64,000 nt of DNA from Candidatus Celerinatantimonas neptuna (GCA_911810475.1 OU461276.1:2288501-2352500), one strand, 5' to 3'. Numbered from the stretch's first letter, positions 1-9,520 are shown. Notes: generated from the sequence alone by a model not told the origin. Numbers and translations: made by a program.

Positions 1-147
1 CCATTTTTACTGAGTTGTTCCTGCCGTGGCGTCAAGTATTGTTCCTATATACGTCATGCCACAGCAGAAGTAGTTTATGTTTTCTGGGGATTAAAACGCG
101 CCTATGCGTTATCATTGCTAATCAATTTATTATTAACATATGTTTAA
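1..147 (+). other. Window edge, possible 3' end of an unidentified gene
   Basis: Frame 1 is open from the first base to a TAA at 145-147 (48 codons, hydrophobic toward the end), but frame 3 is also open over most of the same stretch, so the frame cannot be chosen. No family is recognised. It could be the tail of a gene cut by the window edge, or non-coding sequence downstream of rpiA. Confidence 0.2.
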
Positions 148-226
148 GACGCGCTTAATGAGTAGAACTCAACTATAGAAGATAAATAGTCTTTGGCATG
201 CACTCTTGATTTTTGAAAAGGCTATT

Positions 227-880
227 TTAGCGGCGAATGATCCCTTTCGGGGTCCCGATAATGACATGGTCGGCGCCTCGCAATGCAAAAATACCGTTGG
301 TTACGACACCGGGGATATCATTAATTGTTTTTTCCATGTTGATTGGATCAATAATATCAAAATGATGAACATCTAAAATGACATTACCGTTGTCAGTGAC
401 TACTCCTTGTCGATATTCAGGAATTCCTCCCAATTTGACTAATTCCCGGGCAACGTAACTTCTGGCCATTGGAATAACTTCGACAGGTAGAGGGAATCGA
501 CCTAATACGTCAACCTGTTTACTCTGATCGACAATACAAATGAATGATTTCGCAACGGCTGCAACAATTTTTTCTCGGGTTAAAGCTGCTCCGCCACCTT
601 TAATCATTGCGTTGTGTTGTGTTATTTCATCAGCTCCATCGATATAGACATCGAGTTCATTGACGCTGTTGAGATCCATTACTTCAATACCAAACGATCT
701 GAGCTTTTCTGCAGATTGGACTGAACTGGCTACGGCGCCATCGATGGTATGAGCAATGGTTCCTAAAGCATCAATGAAGTAGTTAACTGTCGAGCCGGTA
801 CCAACTCCGACAATGGAATTAGGTTTTACGAATTCTAGAGCAGCCTGACCGACTGCCTGTTTCATTTCATTTTGGGTCAT
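227..880 (-). CDS. rpiA: Ribose-5-phosphate isomerase A
   Basis: Interconverts ribose 5-phosphate and ribulose 5-phosphate in the non-oxidative pentose phosphate pathway, in the cytoplasm. At 217 aa it is close to the 219 aa of the E. coli enzyme. The family blocks are visible: the phosphate loop [15 protein letters not shown] near residue 25, the YIDGADE motif near residue 80 with catalytic acidic residues, and [11 protein letters not shown] near residue 95. The ATG start gives the usual RpiA N-terminus ([18 protein letters not shown]). It lies 59 bp downstream of fau on the same strand and may be read from the same upstream promoters. Nothing unusual is seen. Confidence 0.97.
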   Translation of the reverse strand: MTQNEMKQAVGQAALEFVKPNSIVGVGTGSTVNYFIDALGTIAHTIDGAVASSVQSAEKLRSFGIEVMDLNSVNELDVYIDGADEITQHNAMIKGGGAALTREKIVAAVAKSFICIVDQSKQVDVLGRFPLPVEVIPMARSYVARELVKLGGIPEYRQGVVTDNGNVILDVHHFDIIDPINMEKTINDIPGVVTNGIFALRGADHVIIGTPKGIIRR

Positions 881-939
881 GGGGGATTTCGCTTTAAGGC
901 GGATTATTGATGTTAATGGTAATGATTATACCGTAATGG

Positions 940-1518
940 TCAGCTCCAGTCCCACTTTTTACTTGGCGTGAGAATTTGATGGAGTGGTTCATCCCAATCA
1001 GCGATGGGCAGCTCAGGATAACATTGTAAATCGTGAGCAACACCAATCCGCCGTACATGTCCGTTCAAATTTGCCATGGTCCGATCATAAAACCCTCCCC
1101 CCATACCAAGACGGTTACCTTGTGGGTCGAATGCAACAAGAGGTGTCAGGAGCATGTCGAGTTGGTTAATTGGTTTTATTTGTTGACAATTTAGCTTCGG
1201 TTCTTTGATTTTGAGTGAATTGATGCACATTGGCGTGTCAGGCGTATAGCTTTGAAAAAGTAGGTGTCCTTTACGGAAAGGATGAAGAACGGGGAGATAG
1301 ACGGATTTTCCGATTTTCCAACATTGTTCGATAATTGGCTGAGTAGATAATTCGCCATCGACACTCAGATAGATTGCAATATGCTCAGCGTGTTGCCACT
1401 GAGAAAGAGCTGAGAGACGTTCACAGACTTGTTCTGCGCTGGTCTGTTGTTCTTCGGGTGTCAAAGCTCTTCGCTGTTTACGGAGCTGTTTACGGATGAG
1501 GTTTCGAGTATGAGTCAT
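940..1518 (-). CDS. fau: 5-formyltetrahydrofolate cyclo-ligase
   Basis: Converts 5-formyl-THF to 5,10-methenyl-THF using ATP, recycling an inhibitory folate. The protein is 192 aa, normal for the YgfA/5-FCL family. The N-terminus is basic (RKQLRKQRRALTPEEQ), and the family signature GNRLGMGGGFYDR lies near residues 135-147, with the TPLVAFDPQG block just before it. In E. coli fau is co-transcribed behind 6S RNA. Here the same 6S-fau order on the minus strand is kept, but a DUF481 gene lies between them. The start chosen is the ATG at 1518, which gives the expected N-terminal length. Confidence 0.95.
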   Translation of the reverse strand: MTHTRNLIRKQLRKQRRALTPEEQQTSAEQVCERLSALSQWQHAEHIAIYLSVDGELSTQPIIEQCWKIGKSVYLPVLHPFRKGHLLFQSYTPDTPMCINSLKIKEPKLNCQQIKPINQLDMLLTPLVAFDPQGNRLGMGGGFYDRTMANLNGHVRRIGVAHDLQCYPELPIADWDEPLHQILTPSKKWDWS

Positions 1519-1692
1519 AATATTGTGAGCTTATGGTTCATCGTATGATTGATTATCTGTCAGAATACTAGGTTTGATTCGAGCTTCATATAAGCTTCAA
1601 AATGAGATAGTTAACCTCAGTTTGTATATAAGAAACTATAAAATTTAATAGGGTACAAACTCAATTCTATATCAACCTTGCTGTTATAATCG

Positions 1693-2442
1693 TTAAAAAC
1701 TGTAGAGAAGCGTTAGTGCAGTGAGTGTATCCAGATGTTTAGGCTGCTCATCATCATCAATTGGATGAGTTTGATGTGTCACTGTTACACTGGCTTTAAG
1801 CGCTAAAGGCCCCCATATTGTACTGGATATTGAACTGACTGTTCGCGTGAGTGTATTATTTGAGCCTGCTTCATTCGTTAATTTTTGATGGAATGTGGCA
1901 CTTTTGCTAATTTCCCACTGATAGTTGAAAGCAAGTCGGAAGATGCCTTCATTCGAATTGCTGCTCGTTTCGTTGTGTCGCCACCCGGGACCTATTTCCA
2001 TGATAAGTTTCATATTATCTGAATGATACAGTTGATGGCCATACCCAAGAGACGTTGTGACCGTATGATCGAATCCATTAAACCGGTCATTTTCGTAGGT
2101 AATTAATCCATATGTATAGAAGGTTTTACTCCACTCTCTGTTTGCTTTGTAGCTTGCATAATAACGTTCAGCACTGACTACTCCCGAGTCTTTTGTATAA
2201 TTGGTTTCGAAGTCGGTATTGTGTCGCCAATGGCCATATAAAAAATCGACAACTAAGTGGCCATGACCGATGGACGAGTTTGTATTTCCCGAAGTGATAT
2301 TGATACCAGCTTCAGCTTCTCCTGCATAACCGTCTTTTTTTAGTTTTGTATCGCTGATATCTGATGCCATTGCTTTGCTTGTCAGTACAATGAGCAATAT
2401 GCTAAGAGCTAGATAATGAATTGGTTTCAGAGTCTTCTCCAT
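1693..2442 (-). CDS. DUF481 outer-membrane beta-barrel protein (YdiY-like)
   Basis: The protein is 249 aa with an N-terminal signal peptide: a basic start, a hydrophobic core near residues 10-22, and cleavage likely after SKAMA. The mature part is rich in alternating polar and aromatic residues, has the GYAGEAEAGINITSGNT start typical of DUF481 (salt-induced outer-membrane) proteins, and ends in Phe (TLLYSF), the usual C-terminal signal for outer-membrane barrel insertion. The cellular role of the family is poorly defined, so no substrate is inferred. It lies between 6S RNA and fau on the same strand, a position normally empty in relatives such as E. coli. Confidence 0.85.
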   Translation of the reverse strand: MEKTLKPIHYLALSILLIVLTSKAMASDISDTKLKKDGYAGEAEAGINITSGNTNSSIGHGHLVVDFLYGHWRHNTDFETNYTKDSGVVSAERYYASYKANREWSKTFYTYGLITYENDRFNGFDHTVTTSLGYGHQLYHSDNMKLIMEIGPGWRHNETSSNSNEGIFRLAFNYQWEISKSATFHQKLTNEAGSNNTLTRTVSSISSTIWGPLALKASVTVTHQTHPIDDDEQPKHLDTLTALTLLYSF

Positions 2443-2861
2443 TTATAGTCTTTATTACTGTGAAATCTAAGCTCGAGAGAATTGACATATCAAAAATAAT
2501 AGAAATGAACGTCTGTCCATTGAAGGATATGTGTGTATCTCGGGGTAGTATTATGTTAGGAAACTCATATTGTTCTGTAAACCTGTTCGGTTTGATCTCG
2601 TTTTCCGAATAGGCTGATTTTTAGCGGTTTAATTTAGCTGATAAAATAGCTTTTGAGGCTATCTGCTGGAGTTGATGATTCAATTTTTAGATGATTTAAT
2701 CTTTGCCTCGGATCAAGAAGTGTTTGGATGAAACTGCAAAAAATAGTGATTAAATATAAATTTCTCACCCTAAGGCTTATTAATTAGTAATAAGTCCAAG
2801 TATGAAAATGAGATTTTTTCAGCGTATAGTAAGGTTAAATAGCGGTGTAACAATTGTTGGC
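2443..2861. other. Intergenic stretch, 6S RNA to DUF481 gene
   Basis: This is AT-rich sequence upstream of the DUF481 gene and downstream of the 6S RNA 3' end. It should hold the promoter of the DUF481 gene, but no clear -35/-10 pair stands out. A short open frame on the plus strand (2421-2612) has no ribosome site and no recognisable product, and was not called. Confidence 0.5.
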
Positions 2862-3046
2862 TAGCGATGTGAGTACCCAGGGTGGCGTTGTCTAGTTTTT
2901 CCCTTGAACCGAAAAGTTCAAGGCGGGCCATAAGTTCATATCCGTAGGCTTCTCAGTCGGGCTGAGCATGCTCAATAGTTATAAAATACGGTCCTTAAGT
3001 TGTAGTATCGGCAGAGGAGCAACTAACTGGCGCTCACCCCAGGTAT
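2862..3046 (-). ncRNA. ssrS: 6S RNA
   Basis: 6S RNA binds sigma70 RNA polymerase holoenzyme and mimics an open promoter. Read on the minus strand, the stretch contains GAGCATGCTC followed by a near copy of the E. coli GTCCGAGAAGCC block, and then the CCTTGAAC-loop-GTTCAAGG hairpin that is CCTTGAACCAAGGGTTCAAGG in E. coli. The two ends (about 3035-3044 and 2875-2884) pair as a roughly 10-bp terminal helix with two G-U pairs. Length is about 185 nt, as expected. It sits directly downstream of zapA on the same strand, its conserved location in gammaproteobacteria. Ends are accurate to a few bases. Confidence 0.92.
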
Positions 3047-3053
3047 TTAAAGT

Positions 3054-3356
3054 TTAACGGTTTATCGGGCTGTTTTCCAATAAAGCGTTTTCAATCGTTT
3101 CTTGCAGCGATTTTATCCGCAGGTCCATATTTTCAGTATATTCTTTATTTTTTCTTTTTTCAGATAAAAGTTCATAAGTGAGATTTAGCGCAACCATTAT
3201 GGCTAATCTTTCGTTATTAGAAGAATTTTTTTGTCTTGCTTCATCGAAGCGGCTTGATAATTCTTCATTTGCTTCTTGCAATGCCTGCTCTTGCCCTTCA
3301 GGACAAGCAACACGATAAGTTTCCCCTAACAATAGGATATCGACTATATTACTCAT
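3054..3356 (-). CDS. zapA: Cell division protein ZapA
   Basis: Small FtsZ-binding protein that bundles protofilaments at the Z-ring. From the ATG at 3356 it reads MSNIVDILLLGETYRVACPEG, aligning with E. coli ZapA, and gives 100 aa against 109. The ZapA globular head is followed by a C-terminal coiled coil (ELLSEKRKNKEYTENMDLRIKSL with IENALLE). The frame stays open upstream to 3461, but those residues have no counterpart in the family. An ATG at 3359 directly precedes the chosen one, and a weak GGA lies 5-8 bases upstream, so either could be used. It is divergent from ygfB, as in E. coli. Confidence 0.93.
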   Translation of the reverse strand: MSNIVDILLLGETYRVACPEGQEQALQEANEELSSRFDEARQKNSSNNERLAIMVALNLTYELLSEKRKNKEYTENMDLRIKSLQETIENALLENSPINR

Positions 3357-3648
3357 CATGATGATCCGGCCAAGATATATTGCGCTGACTATATAGCGGG
3401 CGACGCGAGGTTGCAAGTTTTGATCATCCCTGAGAGCCTCTCTTGGTTGATGAATATACATTAAGTTTATAAAAGCAAGTTAACAGTTTTTATCTTTTGT
3501 AAGATGACAAATAGTTACTTTTAGGTAGTTGTTTAATAAAGTTCAGGCTTTTAGATGGCCTATAGTTGAGATTTTGAGCAGTGATTCATAGTGTAAATGG
3601 CTTTGCAGTGGTAGGATCATTGTTTCATAAAGCATTTGGGCCGATATC

Positions 3649-4218
3649 GTGAAAGAGATGACCTACCCGGATTACACAAATTTTGGTGAATTACTGACAA
3701 AACATGAAGTCATGGCAACGCCAGCAGAGGTCCATGGTTTATTATGTGGATTATTGGCTGCAGGTTTACCCGCTGATGATCAAAGTTGGCAGGTCCATTT
3801 AAATGATCTGTTTAATGATGGTCTAGCCTTGCCAAGTGTTCTATTGCGAAATATGGACAAGTTGATTGAAGTTAGTGAGAAGCTTCTTCATAGTGATCAA
3901 TTTGGTTTTTATCCTTTGTTGCCTGGTGATGATGAACCGCTGGATGAGCGGACAGAAGCGATGGCCGAGTGGGTACAAAATTTCTTAGTCGGTTTCGCTT
4001 TAGTGTGTCAGGAATTAAATAAAGCGCCTGAAGATATTCAGGAACTGGTGAACGATTTCAATCAAATTGCGCATTTGTCGTTAGAGTTTGATAATGAAGA
4101 TGAGACCAATGAGCAGGCTTATTGCGAAATATTAGAGTATGTTCGTGTTGGTTGTATGGCTTGCTTTAATCATTATGCATTGCGTCAGTCGATTCCATCA
4201 TCCCCTACATTGCATTAA
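3649..4218 (+). CDS. ygfB: UPF0149 family protein YgfB
   Basis: A 189-aa acidic protein of the YgfB/UPF0149 family. Family features are TPAEVHGLLCGLLAAGLPADD near residues 24-44, the WVQNFLVGFAL block near residue 110, EILEYVRVGCMACF near residue 160, and the conserved C-terminal PTLH, identical to the end of E. coli YgfB. The biochemical role is not established. The GTG at 3649 gives the longest form; an ATG three codons later (3658) is an alternative, and neither has a good ribosome site. It heads a plus-strand group with ubiH and ubiI. The aminopeptidase gene pepP, which lies between ygfB and ubiH in E. coli, is absent. Confidence 0.92.
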   Translation: MKEMTYPDYTNFGELLTKHEVMATPAEVHGLLCGLLAAGLPADDQSWQVHLNDLFNDGLALPSVLLRNMDKLIEVSEKLLHSDQFGFYPLLPGDDEPLDERTEAMAEWVQNFLVGFALVCQELNKAPEDIQELVNDFNQIAHLSLEFDNEDETNEQAYCEILEYVRVGCMACFNHYALRQSIPSSPTLH

Positions 4219-4226
4219 GAAGCTCA

Positions 4227-5417
4227 ATGATGGTGAGAAATGAATTCGATTTGATCATCAGTGGTGGCGGGATGGTTGGGGCCACATTGGCTCTTTTTAT
4301 ATGTGAATATGCTAAGAAACAACATCAGAATTTACCGAGTATTGCGATTCTGGAAGCTCATCCTCTAAATTATGGTTCTCATCCAGGTTTCGATGGGCGG
4401 GCTATTGCTCTTGCAAGCGGCAGTATTGATCTTTATCGAGACGTGAATTTTTGGAAGCGATTGGCTCCGTTTGCTCAAAATATAGAGCAAATCAATGTGT
4501 CAGACAGGGGGCATTGGGGACAGGTACAGATCAATGCTCAAGAGTATGGTATTGAACAGTTAGGGGCAGTTGTTGAACTGGCCCATGTGGGAAGAGAGAT
4601 CCACCAGATCCTATCTCAGTATCAGAATATTTCCTTATTTTGTCCTGCCCGTTTAGAACATGTTCATCCATGTCAGGATACTCATCAGGTGGTACTTGAT
4701 AATGGTCAAAAACTGAGTGGAAAACTTTTGGTTGGGGCCGATGGTGGATCTTCTAAAGTGGCTGAGTTGATGCATTTGGAACGTCATCAACTTGATTTTG
4801 GCCAAAGTGCTTTGATCGCCAATTTAGCATGTAGTAAACCTCATCAACAGCACGCTTTTGAACGTTTTAGTGAACATGGCCCGGTCGCATTATTACCGAT
4901 GACGGATGAGCGTTGGTCTCTTGTCTGGTGTGTCCCTCGTGAACAGCAGGATTTTTGGCTAAATTCGAGTGATGAGTATTTTTTGTCTGGATTACAGCAG
5001 GTTTTTGGGTATCGTGTCGGACGATTCCAGACGATAGGGAGACGAGACGGGTATCCTCTTGTTTTAACTCAGCACAGACAACTTTTTGCACATCGAACAG
5101 CTATTATCGGTAATGCGGCACATAGTTTACATCCTATTGCTGGACAGGGCTTTAATTTAGGTATCCGAGATGCGGCCGTTTTAGCAAAGCTTCTTTGTCA
5201 TTATGACGATCCGGGGAGTTATCAGTGTTTGCATGATTTCCAGGCTCAGCGTCAGCAGGATATCGAATTGACAGTAGGATTAACGAGTGCTTTAGCCATT
5301 GGTTTTTCGAGTCGTGATAAGTTAAGTGTTATTGCCCGTAATTTGGGGCTTAGCTCGATGCAATATTGTACAGGTTTAAAATCGACGTTAGTGCGTCGGA
5401 CGTTAGGTCAGATTTGA
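4227..5417 (+). CDS. ubiH: 2-octaprenyl-6-methoxyphenol hydroxylase (UbiH)
   Basis: FAD-dependent aromatic hydroxylase of ubiquinone biosynthesis, adding a hydroxyl to the polyprenyl-phenol ring. The protein is 396 aa. An N-terminal Rossmann dinucleotide motif is visible (ISGGGMVGATLALFI, residues about 11-25), then the internal GADGGSSKVAEL motif near residue 172, and the second FAD motif GNAAHSLHPIAGQGFNLGIRD near residue 295. It starts 8 bp after ygfB and ends 7 bp before ubiI, so the three are almost certainly one transcript. UbiH rather than UbiI is assigned by gene order and by the closer match of the N-terminal region to UbiH. Confidence 0.93.
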   Translation: MMVRNEFDLIISGGGMVGATLALFICEYAKKQHQNLPSIAILEAHPLNYGSHPGFDGRAIALASGSIDLYRDVNFWKRLAPFAQNIEQINVSDRGHWGQVQINAQEYGIEQLGAVVELAHVGREIHQILSQYQNISLFCPARLEHVHPCQDTHQVVLDNGQKLSGKLLVGADGGSSKVAELMHLERHQLDFGQSALIANLACSKPHQQHAFERFSEHGPVALLPMTDERWSLVWCVPREQQDFWLNSSDEYFLSGLQQVFGYRVGRFQTIGRRDGYPLVLTQHRQLFAHRTAIIGNAAHSLHPIAGQGFNLGIRDAAVLAKLLCHYDDPGSYQCLHDFQAQRQQDIELTVGLTSALAIGFSSRDKLSVIARNLGLSSMQYCTGLKSTLVRRTLGQI

Positions 5418-5424
5418 GGAGCCC

Positions 5425-6606
5425 ATGCAGACATTTGATATTGTAGTTTTAGGCGGCGGAATGGTTGGACTGGCATTGGCTCGAGCATTAAAAGACAGCC
5501 AGTTAAACATAGCAGTTGTGGAGCCGTATTTACCTCAGTCATTATCTGAGAATCGAGATTATGCATTGCGGGTTAGTGCAATAAGTCCTGGGAGCCAACA
5601 GTTTTTACAACAGTTAGATGTCTGGACATCTATTGAAGAACAGCGATTGCAGCCATATCAAAAGATGCATGTTTGGGAAAAGGACAGTTTTGCAAAAATT
5701 GATTTCGACTGTCATCAGATAATGCGACCTGAGTTGGGGTATATCATCGAAAACGATGTCATTCGGGATGGTCTATGGAAAGAAATTCAGACTCAGGCGA
5801 ATGTTACTGTCATTGATGAAAAGTGTGTTCAGTTAGAGCGGGGGCAGCATGAAGCCTGGTTGCGTTTTGAGCGTTTTGGCATGATTAGTGCCCGATTGAT
5901 TGTTGGTGCTGATGGCGCTAATTCCTGGCTGAGGGAGCAATGTCATGTTCCTCTGACTTTTTGGGATTATCAACACCACGCTTTGGTAGCGAGTGTTCGT
6001 TGTGAGAAACCGCATGAAAATTGTGCCCGGCAAATCTTTACGCCTGAAGGTCCACTCGCTTTTTTACCGTTACCTGAACCTAATCTTTGCTCGATTGTCT
6101 GGTCGGTGCCGAAATCTAAAGCGGAGCTATTACAGGCTATGCCTCGCGAGCAGTTTAACCATCAGCTCACGATTACATTTACCAGTCAATTAGGCCTTTG
6201 TCATTTAGAAAGTGAAGTACACTCATTTGCTTTGCGGATGCGTTACGCGCGTAATTTCGCAGGCGAACGTTTTGCTCTGATTGGTGATGCTGCTCACACG
6301 ATTCATCCTTTGGCTGGGCAGGGGGTGAATTTGGGGTTAGCTGATGCCAGGAGTTTGGCTCAAACCTTATTGGAGCTTGTTGACAATGGAGGGGATTTGG
6401 GTGAATACCGTCAATTACGTGAGTGGGAGCGTCAACGGAAAAGTGATGCTGCATTGATGATAGGTTCGATGGAATTTTTCAAACAGTTATTTGGCGGTGC
6501 AAATCCGGCTAAGAAATTATTGCGTGGTCTTGGCATGAGTCTGACGGATCAATTGCCATTTCTGAAACAGCGCTGGATGAAACAAGCAATGGGGCTTAAT
6601 CTATAA
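5425..6606 (+). CDS. ubiI: 2-polyprenylphenol hydroxylase (UbiI/VisC)
   Basis: Second FAD-dependent hydroxylase of the ubiquinone pathway (C5 hydroxylation in E. coli), 393 aa. It shows the N-terminal VVLGGGMVGLALARAL FAD motif, the VGADGANSWLREQ motif near residue 158, and GDAAHTIHPLAGQGVNLGLA near residue 285. It is a paralogue of ubiH immediately upstream, and the order ygfB-(pepP)-ubiH-ubiI is that of E. coli. An ATG preceded by GAGGAGCCC fits a ribosome site. The downstream neighbour cca is convergent, 55 bp away. Confidence 0.94.
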   Translation: MQTFDIVVLGGGMVGLALARALKDSQLNIAVVEPYLPQSLSENRDYALRVSAISPGSQQFLQQLDVWTSIEEQRLQPYQKMHVWEKDSFAKIDFDCHQIMRPELGYIIENDVIRDGLWKEIQTQANVTVIDEKCVQLERGQHEAWLRFERFGMISARLIVGADGANSWLREQCHVPLTFWDYQHHALVASVRCEKPHENCARQIFTPEGPLAFLPLPEPNLCSIVWSVPKSKAELLQAMPREQFNHQLTITFTSQLGLCHLESEVHSFALRMRYARNFAGERFALIGDAAHTIHPLAGQGVNLGLADARSLAQTLLELVDNGGDLGEYRQLREWERQRKSDAALMIGSMEFFKQLFGGANPAKKLLRGLGMSLTDQLPFLKQRWMKQAMGLNL

Positions 6607-6661
6607 GCCCTCTGTTTGTAAAAACTGTCTATCTGATTTGATATTTCAAGGCCGTCACTAT

Positions 6662-7888
6662 TCACATCTCTCGGGCTTGCAGTTCATTGAGCCTGTTGAG
6701 CCGTTTAAGATACAATTGTTCTCGAATCTCTTTTCCTTTAAAACCTTCTCTGACAATTGACTGAACAGGGATTTTGCCAAGCTCCTCAAGATAGCTTTGA
6801 AACTGTTTAGCCTGAGGATAGCTGTCCTTCTCATGATTCAGTCGTCCTTTAATATCAGCTTCACAGACTTTCAAGATCGCATTGAAACGTTCGGGTTTGC
6901 GCCATGCATCACATTGATCCAATATATCGAGAATTTGTTCGTTGGAAAGCCTGTTTACCCGATGAATTTGGATATGCCACTGGCTACTGAGCGATGCTAA
7001 ATCCCGCAGGTTATTCGGTATTTTAAGGCGTTCACTGAGTGCCTTTATGATGGATACTCCGCGTTGTCCATGTCCGTGATGGCTGGGCCAACAAGCTTGA
7101 GGTGTTCCTGCTTTACCTAAATCGTGGCTCAGAGCAGCAAAGCGAACAGCGATATCCTGAGTGAGTTGCGACGCCCGTTGTAGGGTTAATAGCGTATGAA
7201 TACCCGTGTCAATTTCGGGGTGCCAGTGTGCCGGTGCAGGGATGCCAAATAACTGGTCAAGTTCTGGAATAATAACTTTTAAAGCACCTATTCGCCGAAG
7301 CGTTTCAAAAAAGATATGAGGAGAGTCCGTTTTTAGTGCTTTTTCCATTTCTGTATAGACTCTTTCTGGTGTGAGAGTCTGAAGTTCATTGCTACTGGCC
7401 ATCTGGCTCATAAGTACTATCGTTTCGTCGGCTATTTTAAACCCAAGATGCGCTAATTTAGCTGCGAATCGAGCAACACGAAGTACGCGTAATGGGTCTT
7501 CATTAAATGCTGGCGAGACATGTCTTAGTTGTTTGGCTTTAATGTCATCTTGCCCACCGTATGGGTCGATGAGCTGGCCATTTTGGTCCTGAGCAATCGC
7601 ATTGATGGTTATATCACGTCGTTTTAAGTCTGTTTCTAATGAGACTTCGGGTCCAAAATCACATTGAAATCCGGTATATCCCTGACCCGTTTTCCGTTCT
7701 GTTCGGGCAAGAGCACATTCTTCTTTGGTCTTCGGGTGTAAAAAAACGGGGAATGATTTACCCACCTGAGTAAAACCTTGGGCTTTCATCTGCTGAGCTG
7801 TTGCTCCAACGACAACATAGTCTCGATCATGGACTGGTAAATCGAGTAATGAGTCACGTACAGCGCCGCCAACCAGATAAATTTGCAC
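6662..7888 (-). CDS. cca: Multifunctional CCA tRNA nucleotidyltransferase with HD domain
   Basis: Adds or repairs the 3' CCA of tRNAs; the C-terminal HD domain carries phosphatase/phosphodiesterase activity in the E. coli type. The nucleotidyltransferase core is YLVGGAVRDSLLDLPVHDRD at the N-terminus with the metal-binding D-x-D motif, then RRDITINAIA near residue 105 and EDPLRVLRVARFAA near residue 135. The HD motif is ALSHDLGKAGTP near residue 250. I chose the GTG at 7888 because GGGAG lies at good spacing upstream and the protein then begins like E. coli Cca. An ATG seven codons upstream would overlap that site. Length is 408 aa against 412 in E. coli. Confidence 0.95.
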   Translation of the reverse strand: MQIYLVGGAVRDSLLDLPVHDRDYVVVGATAQQMKAQGFTQVGKSFPVFLHPKTKEECALARTERKTGQGYTGFQCDFGPEVSLETDLKRRDITINAIAQDQNGQLIDPYGGQDDIKAKQLRHVSPAFNEDPLRVLRVARFAAKLAHLGFKIADETIVLMSQMASSNELQTLTPERVYTEMEKALKTDSPHIFFETLRRIGALKVIIPELDQLFGIPAPAHWHPEIDTGIHTLLTLQRASQLTQDIAVRFAALSHDLGKAGTPQACWPSHHGHGQRGVSIIKALSERLKIPNNLRDLASLSSQWHIQIHRVNRLSNEQILDILDQCDAWRKPERFNAILKVCEADIKGRLNHEKDSYPQAKQFQSYLEELGKIPVQSIVREGFKGKEIREQLYLKRLNRLNELQAREM

Positions 7889-7966
7889 AAAAATTCTCCC
7901 ACTTATCATTTAGATCGGTATTATACAGCTCTTAGCGTTTGAATTGCCAAGGGGCCAATTAAGGTC

Positions 7967-9520
7967 ATGTATCACGACTATTTCGAGATGAAGGGAAACC
8001 CATTCTCGATTGCACCCAATCCTGATTTTTTGTTTATCAGTGAACGACATAAGGAAGCACTGTCTCATTTGCAGTATGGGCTGAATAATACCGGGGGGTT
8101 TATCCTATTAACCGGAGAAGTCGGGACGGGTAAAACGACCCTGGCCAGAACATTACTTCGTTCACTGGATGAACAGACAAAGGTCGCCAGTTTACTCAAT
8201 CCGCAATTATCAGGAACTGAATTATTGGCCGCTGTTTGTGACGGTTTCGGGGCTCAATATTCGCCAGGCGCAGGGATGAAAGAGCTAACGGATAGTTTAC
8301 AGCATTTTTTAAGTTACAATCATCAGCAGGGGCGAAGTGCAATGCTGTTGATCGATGAAGCTCAGCAGTTAAGCATCGATGCTCTGGAATTATTGCGGTT
8401 ACTGACTAATTTTGAGACGGATACGCAAAAGTTACTTCGTATTGTTTTAGTTGGCCAGCCTGAGTTAAATGTGATGTTACGTCAACGTAATTTACGCCAG
8501 TTGGCACAGCGCATTACAGCTCGCTACCAACTGTTACCGTTTACGCTTGATGAAACGACACGTTATATTCATTATCGTTTACAGGTTGTTGAGTGTGCTT
8601 CATCGCCTTTTTCACCATCGATGATTCGTCAGATTTACCGCTTGAGTGGTGGAATTGCACGTTTGATCAATTTGATATGTGATAGAGCGTTACTCGGTGC
8701 TTATCTATCAGGTCGCAAAACGGTGTCTTCTTCATTACTAAAACAATGTGCGACAGAGTTAGAGCTCGGTGCTCCAGTGCGTCGAACATGGGAGTGGCTA
8801 ACCTGGGGGCCTGTGATTATCCTGGTTGTTGGTGCGTTTATTTTTGGGTGGACTCAGGCAGGACCTTCAAAGAGCCAGATAAAAGCAAAACAACAAGTTA
8901 AAAAGAGTGCATTACAGAATGAGCAACAATGGCAACAAGTTGTTTCCCTGTCAGGTAATCCGCTTATAGCCCGTCAATTATTATTTAAACTTTGGGGATA
9001 TCAAATTCCGCTATCTCAGGCTCACTGTAATCTGGCCTCAGCCGTTGGATTACGCTGCGAACGCGGACAAACGACATTAGAACAACTCAGAGCGATGAAT
9101 TATCCGGTTGTTGTTCGTTTAAGTTTACCGGGAAAAGCGCTTTACGTCGTGTTGCGTCATATCGGAACTGAGTTCACTTTGTGGCTCGGCAACTATCAGG
9201 TGGACGTGCCGTCAGAGTGGTTTAAGAGACACTGGCAAGGTCATTATCTTTTGTTATGGCGTCCACTTAAAGGGGGCTCGGGCGTTTTAAAGCAGGGAAG
9301 TCAGGGGGCTGGCGTTGCTGAATTAGTGAAAGCCCTGAGCATTCTCAATGGTGTTGAACTTAAACCCCAAACAGAATTTACTGCTTTAATTAAACGACAA
9401 GTTATGATTTTCCAAAAGCAGCATCATTTGTATCCTGATGGCGTAGCCGGCATAAAGACCATGCTGGCTATAACGCGTTTACTTCATGTGAATCAGCCTT
9501 CTTTACAGGAGGGACTATGA
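7967..9520 (+). CDS. exeA: Type II secretion AAA ATPase ExeA/GspA
   Basis: Inner-membrane ATPase with a periplasmic peptidoglycan-binding part; in Aeromonas the ExeAB complex helps place the ExeD secretin in the outer membrane. The protein is 517 aa. It starts with the YFEMKGNPFSIAPNPDFLF block typical of GspA, then Walker A GEVGTGKTT near residue 50, Walker B MLLIDEAQQL near residue 127 and the sensor region GQPELNVML near 165. A single membrane segment follows near residues 280-298 (WGPVIILVVGAFIFGW), and a C-terminal peptidoglycan_binding_1-like repeat near residues 440-505. It overlaps exeB by 4 bp (ATGA). The main exe/gsp operon is not in the window. Confidence 0.93.
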   Translation: MYHDYFEMKGNPFSIAPNPDFLFISERHKEALSHLQYGLNNTGGFILLTGEVGTGKTTLARTLLRSLDEQTKVASLLNPQLSGTELLAAVCDGFGAQYSPGAGMKELTDSLQHFLSYNHQQGRSAMLLIDEAQQLSIDALELLRLLTNFETDTQKLLRIVLVGQPELNVMLRQRNLRQLAQRITARYQLLPFTLDETTRYIHYRLQVVECASSPFSPSMIRQIYRLSGGIARLINLICDRALLGAYLSGRKTVSSSLLKQCATELELGAPVRRTWEWLTWGPVIILVVGAFIFGWTQAGPSKSQIKAKQQVKKSALQNEQQWQQVVSLSGNPLIARQLLFKLWGYQIPLSQAHCNLASAVGLRCERGQTTLEQLRAMNYPVVVRLSLPGKALYVVLRHIGTEFTLWLGNYQVDVPSEWFKRHWQGHYLLLWRPLKGGSGVLKQGSQGAGVAELVKALSILNGVELKPQTEFTALIKRQVMIFQKQHHLYPDGVAGIKTMLAITRLLHVNQPSLQEGL

